Origin: CFX5 sp023384495
GTDB taxonomy: Bacteria > Chloroflexota > Anaerolineae > Caldilineales > Caldilineaceae
DNA length: 64,000 nt
Direction: 5' to 3'
Assembly (NCBI GenBank): GCA_048499455.1
Contig: JASNZV010000014.1
Coordinates: forward strand, 124,001-188,000
Numbering within the stretch: position 1 is the stretch's first letter; each line of letters opens with the position of its first letter. Shown piece after piece: positions 1 through 7,814 of the stretch. The notes below the pieces were generated by a model that did not search any database, had not been told where the DNA came from, and saw only the letters and a list, made by a program, of their open reading frames with translations. Made by a program: the position numbers and the translations under genes.

Positions 1-1081
1 TGCGCGCAGTGCGGCTGAACATACGCTCCACATACGCATCAAACAGATGCCGCCTGCGCGCCTCGGTCGAATCGGCCGGCCCGCTTTCCAACATGGGGCC
101 TGATTGGTCTCGATAGGCAAGCGCCATGATGCTGAGCATCAGCGGGGTTTGGGCCAACTCTTGCAACACGCTGTCTCTCGCCAGCGCGGCGTGCAAGCCG
201 GCAAGCGCAGGGCCGGCGGCCTGCAAATACTGTTCGATCTGCTCTGGCGTCAGCGTGCGCAAGACGACGGCGCCGTTCAGCCGCAGTTTGGTCGGCAGCG
301 CCATGTAGTCGGCAATCCGGCAACAAACTGCAATCGGCGTCAGATTCTCCTGGCGAAACAGATTGAGCGCCTGTACACAGCCATCCCGATGCGGCGCAGC
401 TACCTCATCGAGGCCGTCCAGCAACAGCAACAATTCGTCTTGCTCTACCCAGGCGGCGGCAATCCGCTTGGGGATGTTGTATTTCACGCGTAGCTCTTCC
501 ACCAGCCACTGGGCAAAGGGCTGGCGGCGCGTCCCCCACGACGACAGGTTGAGCACGACGGGGACGGGGCGTTGGGCATTGCGCACGGCCTGGGCAATCG
601 TCTCGCGGGCGAGCATTAGCAAGAGGATCGTCTTGCCTGCGCCCGGCTCGCCCAAGATCAGCAGCGACTGATTCATTTCCTCGAAGATGCTGGCAACGTT
701 GGTCTCCGCCGGCAGCAACGAACCCGGTTGCTGGGGCAAACCAATCAGGTTGGACCAGGCGCTCTGGTCCACGGCGTCCATCTGACTGTGCAGCCGGACA
801 TTGATCGGCAGGATGGCCGATAGAGCCTGATCGAGCACCCCCTCAACCCACACCCGATTGACCAACCCCAGCATGGTGGCGCGGTTGCGGCTTGCGCGGC
901 CTGCGGCGGCGTCGGCAATGACAATCTTGTCACCGCGGACATAATCGCCCCCGATGATCTGGTCGCGCCCGATAAAATCACCGCCCCCCGTATCGACGTT
1001 GCCGGCAACGGTTGCGCCGTCACCCGCAGCCTGTGCATCGGCGCGTTGGTCTGTGTGGGGATTGGCGGAGTCGTCGCTCAT
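1..1081 (-). CDS. NACHT-domain STAND ATPase, truncated by the window edge
   Basis: An open frame reads without a stop from an ATG at 1081 to the left edge, giving at least 360 residues. Residues about 22-53 form a Gly/Asp-rich repeat (TGGGDFIGRD, GGDYVRGDK) of the kind often seen at the N-terminus of bacterial NACHT proteins. A Walker A motif (GEPGAGKT, residues 144-151) and an acidic Walker B (LLLLLDGLDEV, about 217-227) identify the NACHT ATPase. STAND ATPases of this type act as signal-responsive switches, many in conflict or cell-death pathways. The C-terminal sensor lies outside the window, so the ligand cannot be guessed. The gene follows the enolase-like gene by about 20 bp on the same strand and may be cotranscribed with it. 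No good ribosome binding site precedes the ATG. Confidence 0.85.
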   Translation of the reverse strand, partial: MSDDSANPHTDQRADAQAAGDGATVAGNVDTGGGDFIGRDQIIGGDYVRGDKIVIADAAAGRASRNRATMLGLVNRVWVEGVLDQALSAILPINVRLHSQMDAVDQSAWSNLIGLPQQPGSLLPAETNVASIFEEMNQSLLILGEPGAGKTILLLMLARETIAQAVRNAQRPVPVVLNLSSWGTRRQPFAQWLVEELRVKYNIPKRIAAAWVEQDELLLLLDGLDEVAAPHRDGCVQALNLFRQENLTPIAVCCRIADYMALPTKLRLNGAVVLRTLTPEQIEQYLQAAGPALAGLHAALARDSVLQELAQTPLMLSIMALAYRDQSGPMLESGPADSTEARRRHLFDAYVERMFSRTAR

Positions 1082-1100
1082 GGTGGTCCGGGGATGCGGC

Positions 1101-2252
1101 TTATCTGGCATAGACCGCAGTCGCCTGCACATAGCGGTCGATTGCGTTGTGGTCGAGTTCCACCCCCAACCCCGGCCCATCCGGCAGGGGCAGCCGCCCA
1201 TCTCGATAGGGCCAATCCCACGTGATGAGGGTCGATTCGCGCACCAGATGGCTCTGGAAGTCTGACGGCAGCACACAAGGGCGGGCGGCGGCGGTGGCGT
1301 GGAGGCGGGCCGCCTGCATGACCCCCATCTCCAGCGACGAACCGTGCCAGCACGAGTAGCCGGCCACCTCCACCGTGCGCGCCAGGGTGAGAAATTCGGA
1401 GATCGTCTGCCCACTCACGTTGAAGTTGTCGGCAAAGCGCTCTTGCAGCCCCCGGCGCAGCACATCTAGCCCGCGCGCGTGGAGCACGAGCGGGATCGGC
1501 GACACCTGGCGCACCCGTTGCCACATTTCGGGCATGTCTTGCGGGAAGGGGTCTTCGATCTGCACATTTTCGGCGAGGGGCTCAAGGCGCTTGAGCATGG
1601 CGAGCGCATCGGCGGGGCTGAGCCACTGGCACATGGGGTCGATGGTGAGGTGGAAGTCGCGGCCGCCCGCCTCCTTGCACGCCTGCACCTGCTCGACCAC
1701 CGGGTCGCCGATTCTCGATTTCATCTTGAGCCCGCTGAAGCCCATCGCCCGCGCCTGGCGGACAATGCGCGCCAGGTCGTCGGGCGTCTGGCGGGCGCAC
1801 CACCAGTCCACGGGGACGGTCTCATGCACCTGGCCGCCGAGCAGATCGACGGCGCGGCAGCCCAGTCGTTTGCCGGCCCAGTCGAGCAGCGCCACCTCGA
1901 CGGCGCGGATGGCGGGCGACGGCGATTGCCAGAGTGCGGGTGGCTGTTTTTCGAGAAGACCCCAGCGCATTGCGCCGCGCCAGTTGGCGGGCAACGGTTG
2001 CAGGCTCCACCCGCGCAACGCCACGCCGGGGAGCTGGTGCAGCCACGGTTCGATGGCCTGGAGCGAGTTGCCGCGCTCCACCTCGCCCAGCGCGGTAATC
2101 CCATCGTCCATCGTTACTTCGAGCAGCACAATGGGCATCCGGTCCCAGTCGTCGCCGGGGCCGGTCCATGCTGGGCTGTTGATCGAGCCCGGTTTGGCCG
2201 GCACAATCACCTCGTAGGCTTTGACCGACTCAATGTGTGTGGCTGTGGTCAT
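1101..2252 (-). CDS. Enolase-superfamily (mandelate racemase/muconate lactonizing type) enzyme
   Basis: The 383-residue protein has the layout of the enolase superfamily: an N-terminal capping domain, then a TIM barrel. Visible landmarks are the KxK pair (GLKMKSRIGDP), the metal-ligand Asp in LTIDP and the Glu in VQIEDPFP. Such enzymes abstract a proton alpha to a carboxylate, usually on sugar acids or related compounds. The substrate cannot be read from the sequence. I chose the ATG at 2252 because AGGA lies about ten bases upstream; an in-frame ATG at 2285 adds 11 residues but lacks a ribosome binding site. It is followed by the NACHT gene. An enolase-fold sugar-acid dehydratase or racemase is likely, with low certainty on the reaction. 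Confidence 0.88.
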   Translation of the reverse strand: MTTATHIESVKAYEVIVPAKPGSINSPAWTGPGDDWDRMPIVLLEVTMDDGITALGEVERGNSLQAIEPWLHQLPGVALRGWSLQPLPANWRGAMRWGLLEKQPPALWQSPSPAIRAVEVALLDWAGKRLGCRAVDLLGGQVHETVPVDWWCARQTPDDLARIVRQARAMGFSGLKMKSRIGDPVVEQVQACKEAGGRDFHLTIDPMCQWLSPADALAMLKRLEPLAENVQIEDPFPQDMPEMWQRVRQVSPIPLVLHARGLDVLRRGLQERFADNFNVSGQTISEFLTLARTVEVAGYSCWHGSSLEMGVMQAARLHATAAARPCVLPSDFQSHLVRESTLITWDWPYRDGRLPLPDGPGLGVELDHNAIDRYVQATAVYAR

Positions 2253-2285
2253 GGGCTTTGATTCCTGTGTGATGGGTTTATCCAT

Positions 2286-2708
2286 TTATTGTAGCTGTGT
2301 TTGGTGGTAGAATCAAATCACCCTGACTTACGCAGCGCCTGATGGTTATCAGGAGAGGCAACTAGGTCAACGAACAGATCTTCAGCCAAGGCTTGCGTAA
2401 GTCCTGATCACATAGATCGGCTACGGTCTCCCCGTTTCAAACAGGCGCTGCGTGGTATGCTCGTCAAGCAACCAGGAACCGAGGTCGGATCGTCGTCGTC
2501 TGTCGGAGAGCCCAGAAAAGAGACCACCCGTAGCGACATCCCCATGTAGGGAATGGCTACGGGTGGCCGGTGTGACCTGGTTGCTCCTTCTCTGGTTGTT
2601 ATGTGATTACCTGCGCTCGGCGCAGCGTTTCTTATTCAGTTATCGGGTGGGGTTTCGCCACGGCAACAACATTGTTATCCTCGTGGTTGTTTTCAAACCG
2701 CACCGAGT
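2286..2708. other. Intergenic region with inverted repeats, no convincing gene
   Basis: No frame here has a plausible start plus protein-like composition. The stretch holds nested inverted repeats: the MITE-like unit at 2325-2403, a 12-bp pair at 2330-2341 and 2442-2453, and an 11-bp stem at 2524-2534 pairing with 2556-2566. Confidence 0.6.
2325..2403. repeat. MITE-like 79-bp unit with 10-bp terminal inverted repeats
   Basis: GACTTACGCA (2325-2334) and its exact complement TGCGTAAGTC (2394-2403) bound a 79-bp stretch with no coding capacity. Ends of this kind are typical of small non-autonomous insertion sequence derivatives. A second overlapping pair, ACGCAGCGCCTG at 2330 and CAGGCGCTGCGT at 2442, suggests nested or decayed ends. 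No transposase with such ends is present in the window. Confidence 0.45.
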
Positions 2709-2912
2709 CTAGCTGAGGCCGGGTCGCATCTCGGCCCGGTGTTGCAGCCGTTCGCCCGTATCGACGAGCAGCCGACCCAGGTTGGCCAGCAGGTGGTCGA
2801 CGAGACCCGGTTCGCTCTGGGCGACGCGACGAAACCGGCGCTGCATCTCGGCTTGCGCCAGGCGTTCCTCGTAGGCTTGTTGGGCAAGGTTTACCATTGT
2901 TAGGTCGAACAT
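2709..2912 (-). CDS. Small helical protein of unknown function (67 aa)
   Basis: The start at 2912 is fixed by an excellent ribosome binding site (AAAGGAG, six bases before the ATG); a longer in-frame version to 3068 runs through two palindromes and is unlikely to be coding. The protein is rich in Ala, Glu, Gln and Arg and looks fully alpha-helical: AQQAYEERLAQAEMQRRFRR, then a leucine-rich stretch near residues 40-50. I do not recognise a family. It lies downstream of the E2 gene on the same strand, but behind a good intrinsic terminator and behind its own operator-like dyads, so it is probably a separate, regulated unit. Confidence 0.7.
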   Translation of the reverse strand: MFDLTMVNLAQQAYEERLAQAEMQRRFRRVAQSEPGLVDHLLANLGRLLVDTGERLQHRAEMRPGLS

Positions 2913-2925
2913 ATTGGCTCCTTTC

Positions 2926-2948
2926 GTGACGTGGTTCACGCACGTCAC
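2926..2948. promoter_or_regulatory. Operator-like dyad upstream of the 67-aa gene
   Basis: GTGACGTG (2926-2933) and CACGTCAC (2941-2948) are perfect inverted halves around a 7-base spacer. The site lies 14 bp upstream of the small gene at 2912, in the 5' untranslated or promoter region. This fits a dimeric regulator or a short RNA hairpin that masks the ribosome binding site. Confidence 0.5.
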
Positions 2949-2977
2949 AGGCGGGTTGGGCGCCTTTGCTGATTGAC

Positions 2978-2994
2978 CAACGGACCGTCCGTTG
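2978..2994. promoter_or_regulatory. Perfect 17-bp palindrome, TetR-type operator candidate
   Basis: CAACGGACCGTCCGTTG is a perfect 8+1+8 palindrome, the shape typical of TetR-family operators. It is 66 bp upstream of the 67-aa gene and 30 bp from the dyad at 2926. No regulator gene is adjacent, so the binding protein is unknown. Confidence 0.5.
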
Positions 2995-3086
2995 CGCCGG
3001 CGCCGCAAAACATTCGCCAAGCCACTATCATAACGCAACCGGTTGCACTTGAGTTGCAGACACACCATATCCTCAAAAGGGTTACA

Positions 3087-3116
3087 AACAAAAAGGCGAG
3101 CCGTGCGGCCCGCCTC
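3087..3116 (-). terminator. Intrinsic terminator of the 2-oxoacid dehydrogenase operon
   Basis: Read on the minus strand, GGCGGGCC-GCAC-GGCTCGCC forms an 8-bp GC-rich hairpin followed directly by TTTTTGTT. It lies 28 bp beyond the E2 stop codon. Confidence 0.8.
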
Positions 3117-3143
3117 TTGTTCAATCTCATTTTTCCGTCCCGA

Positions 3144-4673
3144 TCATCGGTAACCTTCCAGCGCCTTTTTCACTTCCGCGCAAAAGGCGTCGGCGGTCGC
3201 CCCATCGAGCACGCGATGGTCATAGCTGAGCGCCATGGTCATCATCGGTTTGAAGGTGAGATAGTCGCCCAGGTTGGCTTCGAGCGGGCTACCATTGCTG
3301 ACCACTACGGGGCGTTTTTCAATCGCGCCCGTGCCCAAAATGCCCACTTGGGGCTGCACAATAATCGGGGTCTGAAAGACGCTGCCCGACGTGCCATAAT
3401 TGGTGAGCGTAAAGGTGCCGTCTTGCAGATCCTCGCCGCGCAGCTTGTTGGCGCGCGCCTTTTCGGCCAGGTCGTTGACAGCGCGCGCAATGCCCATGAG
3501 GTTGAGGTCGCCGGCGTTTTTGATCACCGGGACGATCAGCCCACCCAGCCCATGCTGGTCGGGCGGCAGCGCCACAGCCATGCCCACATTGTAATAGTGC
3601 TTGAGCACCACCCCCTCATCGGTATAGCTGGCATTGGCGGCGGGGACAGCCTTCAACCCTGCCACAATTGACTCGATGAGATAGGCGGTTACGGTCAGGT
3701 TGACGCCGCCGGCGGCAAATTCGGCCTTGTGCGCCTTGCGGTGACCCAACACGGCCGTCATGTCCACATCCCACCAGGCGGTGACATGGGGGGCGGTGAA
3801 GGCGCTTTGCGTGGTGTTGCGCGCCACCGCCGCGCGCATGCGCGAGTGCGCCACCAGTGTTTCACCCCCTCTGGGCTCGGTTGGCGCGCTTGGCGGCGGT
3901 GTGGGCTTGGCGGCAGGCGGCTCGCTGGTAGGCTGTTCCGGCGGAGCGGCGGGCGTGGGCGCGCCCTGGGGGGCGAGAAACCGGGGTTCCACCGTGACCG
4001 GCTTGCCCGCCTCGCGGCTGGCGACGGCGCTGAGCACATCATAGCGGGTGAGCGCGCTAAGGGGCCGCCCGCCCGCGATCTCGCTCAGATCAAGGTTGTG
4101 TTCGGCGGCCAACCGTTGGACGCTCAACGTGGGCACATCAGCCAGGTCACCGGGGAGAGCCTCGGTTTGGGCTGGCGCTGGGCCCTTGCCATCGGCGGCA
4201 GCCAACACATCTTCTTTGGTGATGGCGCCGCCCGGGCCCGAGCCCGTCACACCGTCGAGCGACACCCCTTTTTCCGCCGCAATGCGCTTGGCGACCGGGG
4301 TGGCCTTCACCTCATGGCCGTTAACCGAGACCTCCACCGCGGTGGATGCCGGCTCGGCGTCGGCTGCGTCCGCGTCGGGGGCGGATGCCGGCGGCTTGGG
4401 CGCGGCCTTGGGGGCATCGTCGGCTGTGCTTTCGCCTTCGGCGCCAATCACGGCCAGCACCGCATCGAGCGCCACGATTTCTCCTTCGTCGGCGTTGATC
4501 TGGAGCACCGCGCCGTCGGCGGGCGCAGTGACTTCGGTGTCCACCTTGTCGGTTGCGACCTCCAGGATGACATCGCCGGCCTTGACCTGATCGCCCACCT
4601 TGACCAGCCAGCGGCTGACCGCGGCGTCTTCCACGCCTTCGCCCAGTTCGGGCAATTTGACTTCTGTCGCCAT
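3144..4673 (-). CDS. Dihydrolipoamide acyltransferase, E2 of a 2-oxoacid dehydrogenase complex
   Basis: This 509-residue protein transfers the acyl group from lipoamide to CoA and forms the core of the complex. Domains in order: a lipoyl domain (residues 1-80, lipoyl Lys43 in TDKVDTE), an Ala/Pro/Asp linker, a peripheral-subunit-binding domain at about 123-160, a second one at about 181-218, a Pro-rich linker, and the catalytic domain from about 270 ending in DHRVLDG with the active His486. Two subunit-binding domains in one chain is uncommon. It is the last gene after E1 alpha and E1 beta. No E3 gene is present, so lipoamide dehydrogenase must be supplied from elsewhere. Whether the substrate is pyruvate or a branched-chain oxoacid is not decided by the sequence. 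Confidence 0.93.
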   Translation of the reverse strand: MATEVKLPELGEGVEDAAVSRWLVKVGDQVKAGDVILEVATDKVDTEVTAPADGAVLQINADEGEIVALDAVLAVIGAEGESTADDAPKAAPKPPASAPDADAADAEPASTAVEVSVNGHEVKATPVAKRIAAEKGVSLDGVTGSGPGGAITKEDVLAAADGKGPAPAQTEALPGDLADVPTLSVQRLAAEHNLDLSEIAGGRPLSALTRYDVLSAVASREAGKPVTVEPRFLAPQGAPTPAAPPEQPTSEPPAAKPTPPPSAPTEPRGGETLVAHSRMRAAVARNTTQSAFTAPHVTAWWDVDMTAVLGHRKAHKAEFAAGGVNLTVTAYLIESIVAGLKAVPAANASYTDEGVVLKHYYNVGMAVALPPDQHGLGGLIVPVIKNAGDLNLMGIARAVNDLAEKARANKLRGEDLQDGTFTLTNYGTSGSVFQTPIIVQPQVGILGTGAIEKRPVVVSNGSPLEANLGDYLTFKPMMTMALSYDHRVLDGATADAFCAEVKKALEGYR

Positions 4674-4785
4674 GATTTCCCTCGCTTCTTCTTCATGAGG
4701 AGCGACAAGTGAGGAGTGATATGTGGGCAGTGATAAGTGAGGGATAATCTACTCATCACTCGTCACTGATCATCCCCCCACTCAT
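4674..4785. repeat. Short heptamer-like repeats forming a hairpin between E1 beta and E2
   Basis: The 112-bp gap is made of variants of GTGATAAGTGA and its complement TCATCACTCGTCACTG. The two halves can pair into a long imperfect hairpin in the mRNA. Such low-complexity repeats occur between genes in filamentous bacteria; here it may tune E2 expression relative to E1. Confidence 0.45.
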
Positions 4786-5787
4786 TCACCCTAGCATTTG
4801 CAGGACGGCGGCCTTGATATTCTTCTTCCACGGCAACACTTCTTGCTCTAGCGCCTCGGACACGGGGATGGAGACGGGCGCCATGCCGAGGCGGCGGGCG
4901 GGCGCCTTGAGCAGATGAGGCGCTTCTTCGTAGATGCGGGCCACGATTTCCCCTCCGATGCCACAGTTGGACTGGGACTCATGCACGGCCAGCAGGCGAC
5001 CTGTCTTCGCCACCGATTCAAAGACTGTTTCCATATCGAGGGGGACAATGCTGCGCAGGTCCACCACCTCGATGTCGATGCCTTGTTCGGCCTTGAGTTC
5101 TTCGGCGGCGGCCAGTGCTTCGAGCAGGCAATAGCTAAACGTGGCGATGGTCAGGTCTGCGCCTTGACGTTTGACATCGGCCTGGCCCAGGGGCACGGTA
5201 AATTCCTCATTGGCGGCGGGCATTTCACCCCGGGTGAAATAGAGCATCTTATGTTCGAGAAAGACGACCGGATTCGGGTCGCGGATGGCGGAGATCAGCA
5301 GCCCCTTTGCATCATAGGGCGTGGCCGGGGCCACCACCTTGATGCCGGCGAAGTGGGCGAGCGCGCTCTCGACGCACTGGCTGTGTTGCGAGCCATAGCC
5401 TTTGCCGCCGCCGTGTTGACCGCGGATGACCATAGGGGCATGAACCAAGCCGCCGGTCATATAGTGCATCTTGGCCGCCTGATTGAGAATCTGGTCGGCG
5501 CAGACGAGAAAGAAGTCCATATACATCAGTTCGATAATGGGGCGCATGCCCACCATGGCCGCGCCCAGCGCCATCCCCATAAAACCTTGCTCGCTGATGG
5601 GGGTATCGACGAGACGGCCCTTGGGGTCGTCATTGAACGCGCCGAACTCGTTCATCAAGTTGCGGGTCACACGGAACAGCCCGCCATAGTAGGCCAAGTC
5701 TTCGCCGATGAGGAAGACGCTAGGGTCGCGCCGCATCTCATCCTTCATGGCCTCGTTGACTGCTTGAATATAGGTTGTTGTACGCAT
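4786..5787 (-). CDS. 2-oxoacid dehydrogenase E1 component, beta subunit
   Basis: The 333-residue protein matches the beta subunit of thiamine-diphosphate E1 enzymes over its full length. Landmarks are the N-terminal YIQAVNEAM, GLFRVTRNL, the region around FMGMALGAAMVGMRPIIELM, the GQHGGGKGYGSQHSQ loop with its conserved histidine, and the C-terminal transketolase domain with DLRSIVPLD and VHES. With the alpha subunit it decarboxylates a 2-oxoacid and loads the acyl group on E2. It sits 73 bp after E1 alpha and 112 bp before E2. The ribosome binding site is weak, so translation may depend on read-through from E1 alpha. Confidence 0.94.
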   Translation of the reverse strand: MRTTTYIQAVNEAMKDEMRRDPSVFLIGEDLAYYGGLFRVTRNLMNEFGAFNDDPKGRLVDTPISEQGFMGMALGAAMVGMRPIIELMYMDFFLVCADQILNQAAKMHYMTGGLVHAPMVIRGQHGGGKGYGSQHSQCVESALAHFAGIKVVAPATPYDAKGLLISAIRDPNPVVFLEHKMLYFTRGEMPAANEEFTVPLGQADVKRQGADLTIATFSYCLLEALAAAEELKAEQGIDIEVVDLRSIVPLDMETVFESVAKTGRLLAVHESQSNCGIGGEIVARIYEEAPHLLKAPARRLGMAPVSIPVSEALEQEVLPWKKNIKAAVLQMLG

Positions 5788-5814
5788 AGGTGACTTTCTG
5801 TGCTATACTACACG

Positions 5815-5866
5815 GCATCTACACTGTTGCATCTACACTGTTGCATTTACACTGCTGCATCTACAC
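5815..5866. repeat. 14-bp tandem repeat, 3.7 copies
   Basis: The unit GCATCTACACTGTT repeats at 5815, 5829, 5843 (two changes) and 5857 (partial). It fills most of the E1 alpha to E1 beta gap and includes the E1 alpha stop codon. Its copy number could vary by slippage and alter the spacing between the two genes. Confidence 0.75.
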
Positions 5867-6925
5867 GGCGAAGACGTCGGTATATGCTTCTGCTCGTGGC
5901 GGCCAGGGGCTGTTCTGGGCAAAGTCCACGGCCTCGTTGACCTCTCGCTCCACCTCGCCGCGGATCTGTTCGAGCGTCTCTTCCGCCGCCCCTCGCTCAA
6001 TGAGCTTGTCGTGCAGCACCACCAACGGTTCATGCGCCCGTTGCGCTTCGATTTCATCCTTGCTGCGGTAGGTCTCCAGATCCTTGGCCATGTGGCCGGC
6101 GAGCCGGTAGGTGATGCCTTCGACAAAGGTAGGGCCGGCGCCGGCTCGGGCGTGGGCCACGGCCTCACTCACCGCATGGTGGACTACCTCCACATCATTG
6201 CCATCGATCTGGACGCTTTCCATGCCATAACCGCGGGCAAACTCATAGAGATTGTCAATCGCAGATGTGCGTGAGATGGGTGTCATCTCAGAATAGCGAT
6301 TGTTCTCGCAATAGAAGATGACCGGCAGCTTCCACTTGGCGGCCATGTTAAAGGTTTCATGCATGACGCCTTGGAAGATGGCCCCCTCGCCAAAAAAGGT
6401 GATGGCAATGCGGTCGTCACCGCGCATCATACTGGCCATCGCCATGCCCGCCGCATGGGGAACCTGAGCGCCCACAATGCCGTTGGCGCCCATCAGGCCC
6501 AGCGCGGGATCGATGAAGTGCATGGAGCCGCCCTTGCCCTTGGCAAATCCGTCGCTGCGACCCAGCACTTCGGCGATGGCTCGTTTCGGGTCCATCCCGC
6601 GTGCAAGCGAGTGATGGTGGCCACGATAGGTGCAAGTCAGGTAGTCGTCGGGGCGGAGCGCCCAGGCCGCGCCAATAGCGTTGCCCTCGTGGCCGATGGC
6701 CGTGTGCATGGCGCCCCCGATGAGGTCGGCTTCGGTCAATTTGAGCAACGATTCTTCGACGCGGCGGATGAGGAACATGCGGCGGTACATTTCTAGCAGT
6801 GTCTCGGTGGGAAGCACGCTCGTCGCCCGCCCATCCGCAGCCGCTACGGATGGGATCGCCGCGTTCATGGAGATGCCCTTGCTTTTTGTCTTGTTCTTTG
6901 CCCGTGTCTTGGCTGGTGCTACCAT
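5861..6925 (-). CDS. 2-oxoacid dehydrogenase E1 component, alpha subunit
   Basis: The 354-residue subunit carries the thiamine-diphosphate site: GDDRIAITFFGEGA followed about 28 residues later by CENNRYSEM, the GDG-type motif with the common GEG variant. The N-terminal half has RMFLIRRVEESL and IGHEGNAIGAAWAL, typical of the family. I chose the ATG at 6925 because AGGAG lies ten bases upstream. About 37 basic and Ala-rich residues precede the conserved fold, possibly a disordered tail. It heads the E1 alpha, E1 beta, E2 operon. The family includes pyruvate, branched-chain and acetoin dehydrogenases, and the sequence alone does not separate them. Confidence 0.94.
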   Translation of the reverse strand: MVAPAKTRAKNKTKSKGISMNAAIPSVAAADGRATSVLPTETLLEMYRRMFLIRRVEESLLKLTEADLIGGAMHTAIGHEGNAIGAAWALRPDDYLTCTYRGHHHSLARGMDPKRAIAEVLGRSDGFAKGKGGSMHFIDPALGLMGANGIVGAQVPHAAGMAMASMMRGDDRIAITFFGEGAIFQGVMHETFNMAAKWKLPVIFYCENNRYSEMTPISRTSAIDNLYEFARGYGMESVQIDGNDVEVVHHAVSEAVAHARAGAGPTFVEGITYRLAGHMAKDLETYRSKDEIEAQRAHEPLVVLHDKLIERGAAEETLEQIRGEVEREVNEAVDFAQNSPWPPRAEAYTDVFAV

Positions 6926-7184
6926 CGATTGAATTCTCCTATTTGCGTAATTGAGACAGCGCAGATCCAGCCGCATTGATGAGCGACGCGCAGCTGCAAC
7001 CTGGCCAACACTGACATAGCATACAGCCGGCCCGAACCTTCATTCAGCGGGCTGTGTCGAATGGCTTTGGCGTCAACTGGTGGAATTGCCAGCGGGGCGA
7101 GGAATCGAGCAGTGAGGTCGCCCATAAATCAAGCCGGTGATCATCGGCCAACACCCATCTGGCATGGCGCGCGGTCCCAATCGC

Positions 7185-7268
7185 TATACTGCGGTTGTTT
7201 TGAAAACCGGAATTTGCGCGACTGTTACCGCTACAGAGGACTCCGGTTGTCAAACAGAGCTCAGTATA
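7185..7268 (-). repeat. Interspersed stem-loop repeat, copy A
   Basis: An 84-bp unit bounded by TATACTG and CAGTATA (perfect 7-bp inverted ends). On the minus strand it carries the family blocks GAGCTCTG, then TCCGGTTTTCAAA, then ACCGCAGTATA. TTTGACAACCGGA can pair with TCCGGTTTTCAAA, with one mismatch. Related copies lie at 14572, 42031 and 61846. Confidence 0.75.
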
Positions 7269-7314
7269 GACGCGCATCCATTCTCCTATGCTTCTCACCT
7301 TCCAGGCGCGCTAC

Positions 7315-7375
7315 GGAGCCCAGGCGGGGCTCGAACCCGCGGCGAGGATCATAAATGCCATTTCATTATACCCGC
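7315..7375 (-). other. tRNA-Gly-like remnant lacking an anticodon arm
   Basis: On the minus strand a perfect T-arm is present (GCGGG, loop TTCGAGC, CCCGC), followed by CTGGGCTCC. The upstream part GCGGGTATAATGAAATGG resembles the acceptor and D-arm of bacterial tRNA-Gly. Only about ten bases separate the D-arm-like part from the T-arm, so the anticodon arm is missing, and the two acceptor strands do not pair well. A working tRNA is excluded. It could be a decayed tRNA or attachment-site scar, or chance. Confidence 0.35.
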
Positions 7376-7637
7376 AGGGGGAAGTAGGCTCAAATTATGG
7401 CAATTGCGCTTTGTAGTTATTCTTCCCTTTTTACGACTTTTCCGATATACTATCAGCGTTCAGTTGTGTAACCGTGCTGGATGGTTGATCTGGGCGCGGC
7501 TGCGCCAAATACAAGTGACGCAATTACCTGAACTGATCGCAAGATCAAGCTCCTGTTTATTCACATCTTCACCTGGCTTCAACGGTTCAATTGGCTTCAG
7601 CGGTCATCGTTGGATTGATGAACTATACTCGTGGTTG

Positions 7638-7682
7638 TATGAAAATGACGGCTTCTGCGGCGGCAAACCCGTCGTTTTCATA
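7638..7682 (+). other. Long hairpin upstream of the PFOR operon
   Basis: TATGAAAATGACGG (7638-7651) pairs with CCGTCGTTTTCATA (7669-7682): 14 bp with a single G-U pair around a 17-base loop. CTGTTTTAGTTT follows. It may terminate or attenuate transcription entering the PFOR operon 133 bp downstream. Confidence 0.5.
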
Positions 7683-7814
7683 CAGGACTCTGTTTTAGTT
7701 TGCTAGTGGCGCGTTGCGCCCTCACTTGCGTGAGGAGTCTCCGCACTGGCTACCATCTCGCGATTTTCTCGATCTGCAAACGCCTGTGTAATCCGTAATT
7801 TGGAGGTGTTCAAC

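Larger units (their letters stand above)
6926..7814. other. Divergent intergenic region between the E1 and PFOR operons
   Basis: About 890 bp without a supported protein gene lies between two divergently transcribed central-metabolism operons. It contains one copy of the interspersed stem-loop repeat (7185-7268), a tRNA-like remnant (7315-7375) and a long hairpin (7638-7682). Both operons must have their promoters here; I found no single convincing -35/-10 pair. Confidence 0.6.

Noticed and set aside
2452..2712. 86-codon plus-strand frame in the MITE region
   Set aside because: It crosses an inverted repeat, has no ribosome binding site and no recognisable composition.
2978..2994. Operator for the TetR-type regulator at 45006
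   Set aside because: The dyad near the TetR gene (44801-44816) has a different sequence, so the link is unsupported.
7315..7375. Functional tRNA on the minus strand
   Set aside because: No anticodon arm and no matching acceptor strands, so it is recorded only as a remnant.
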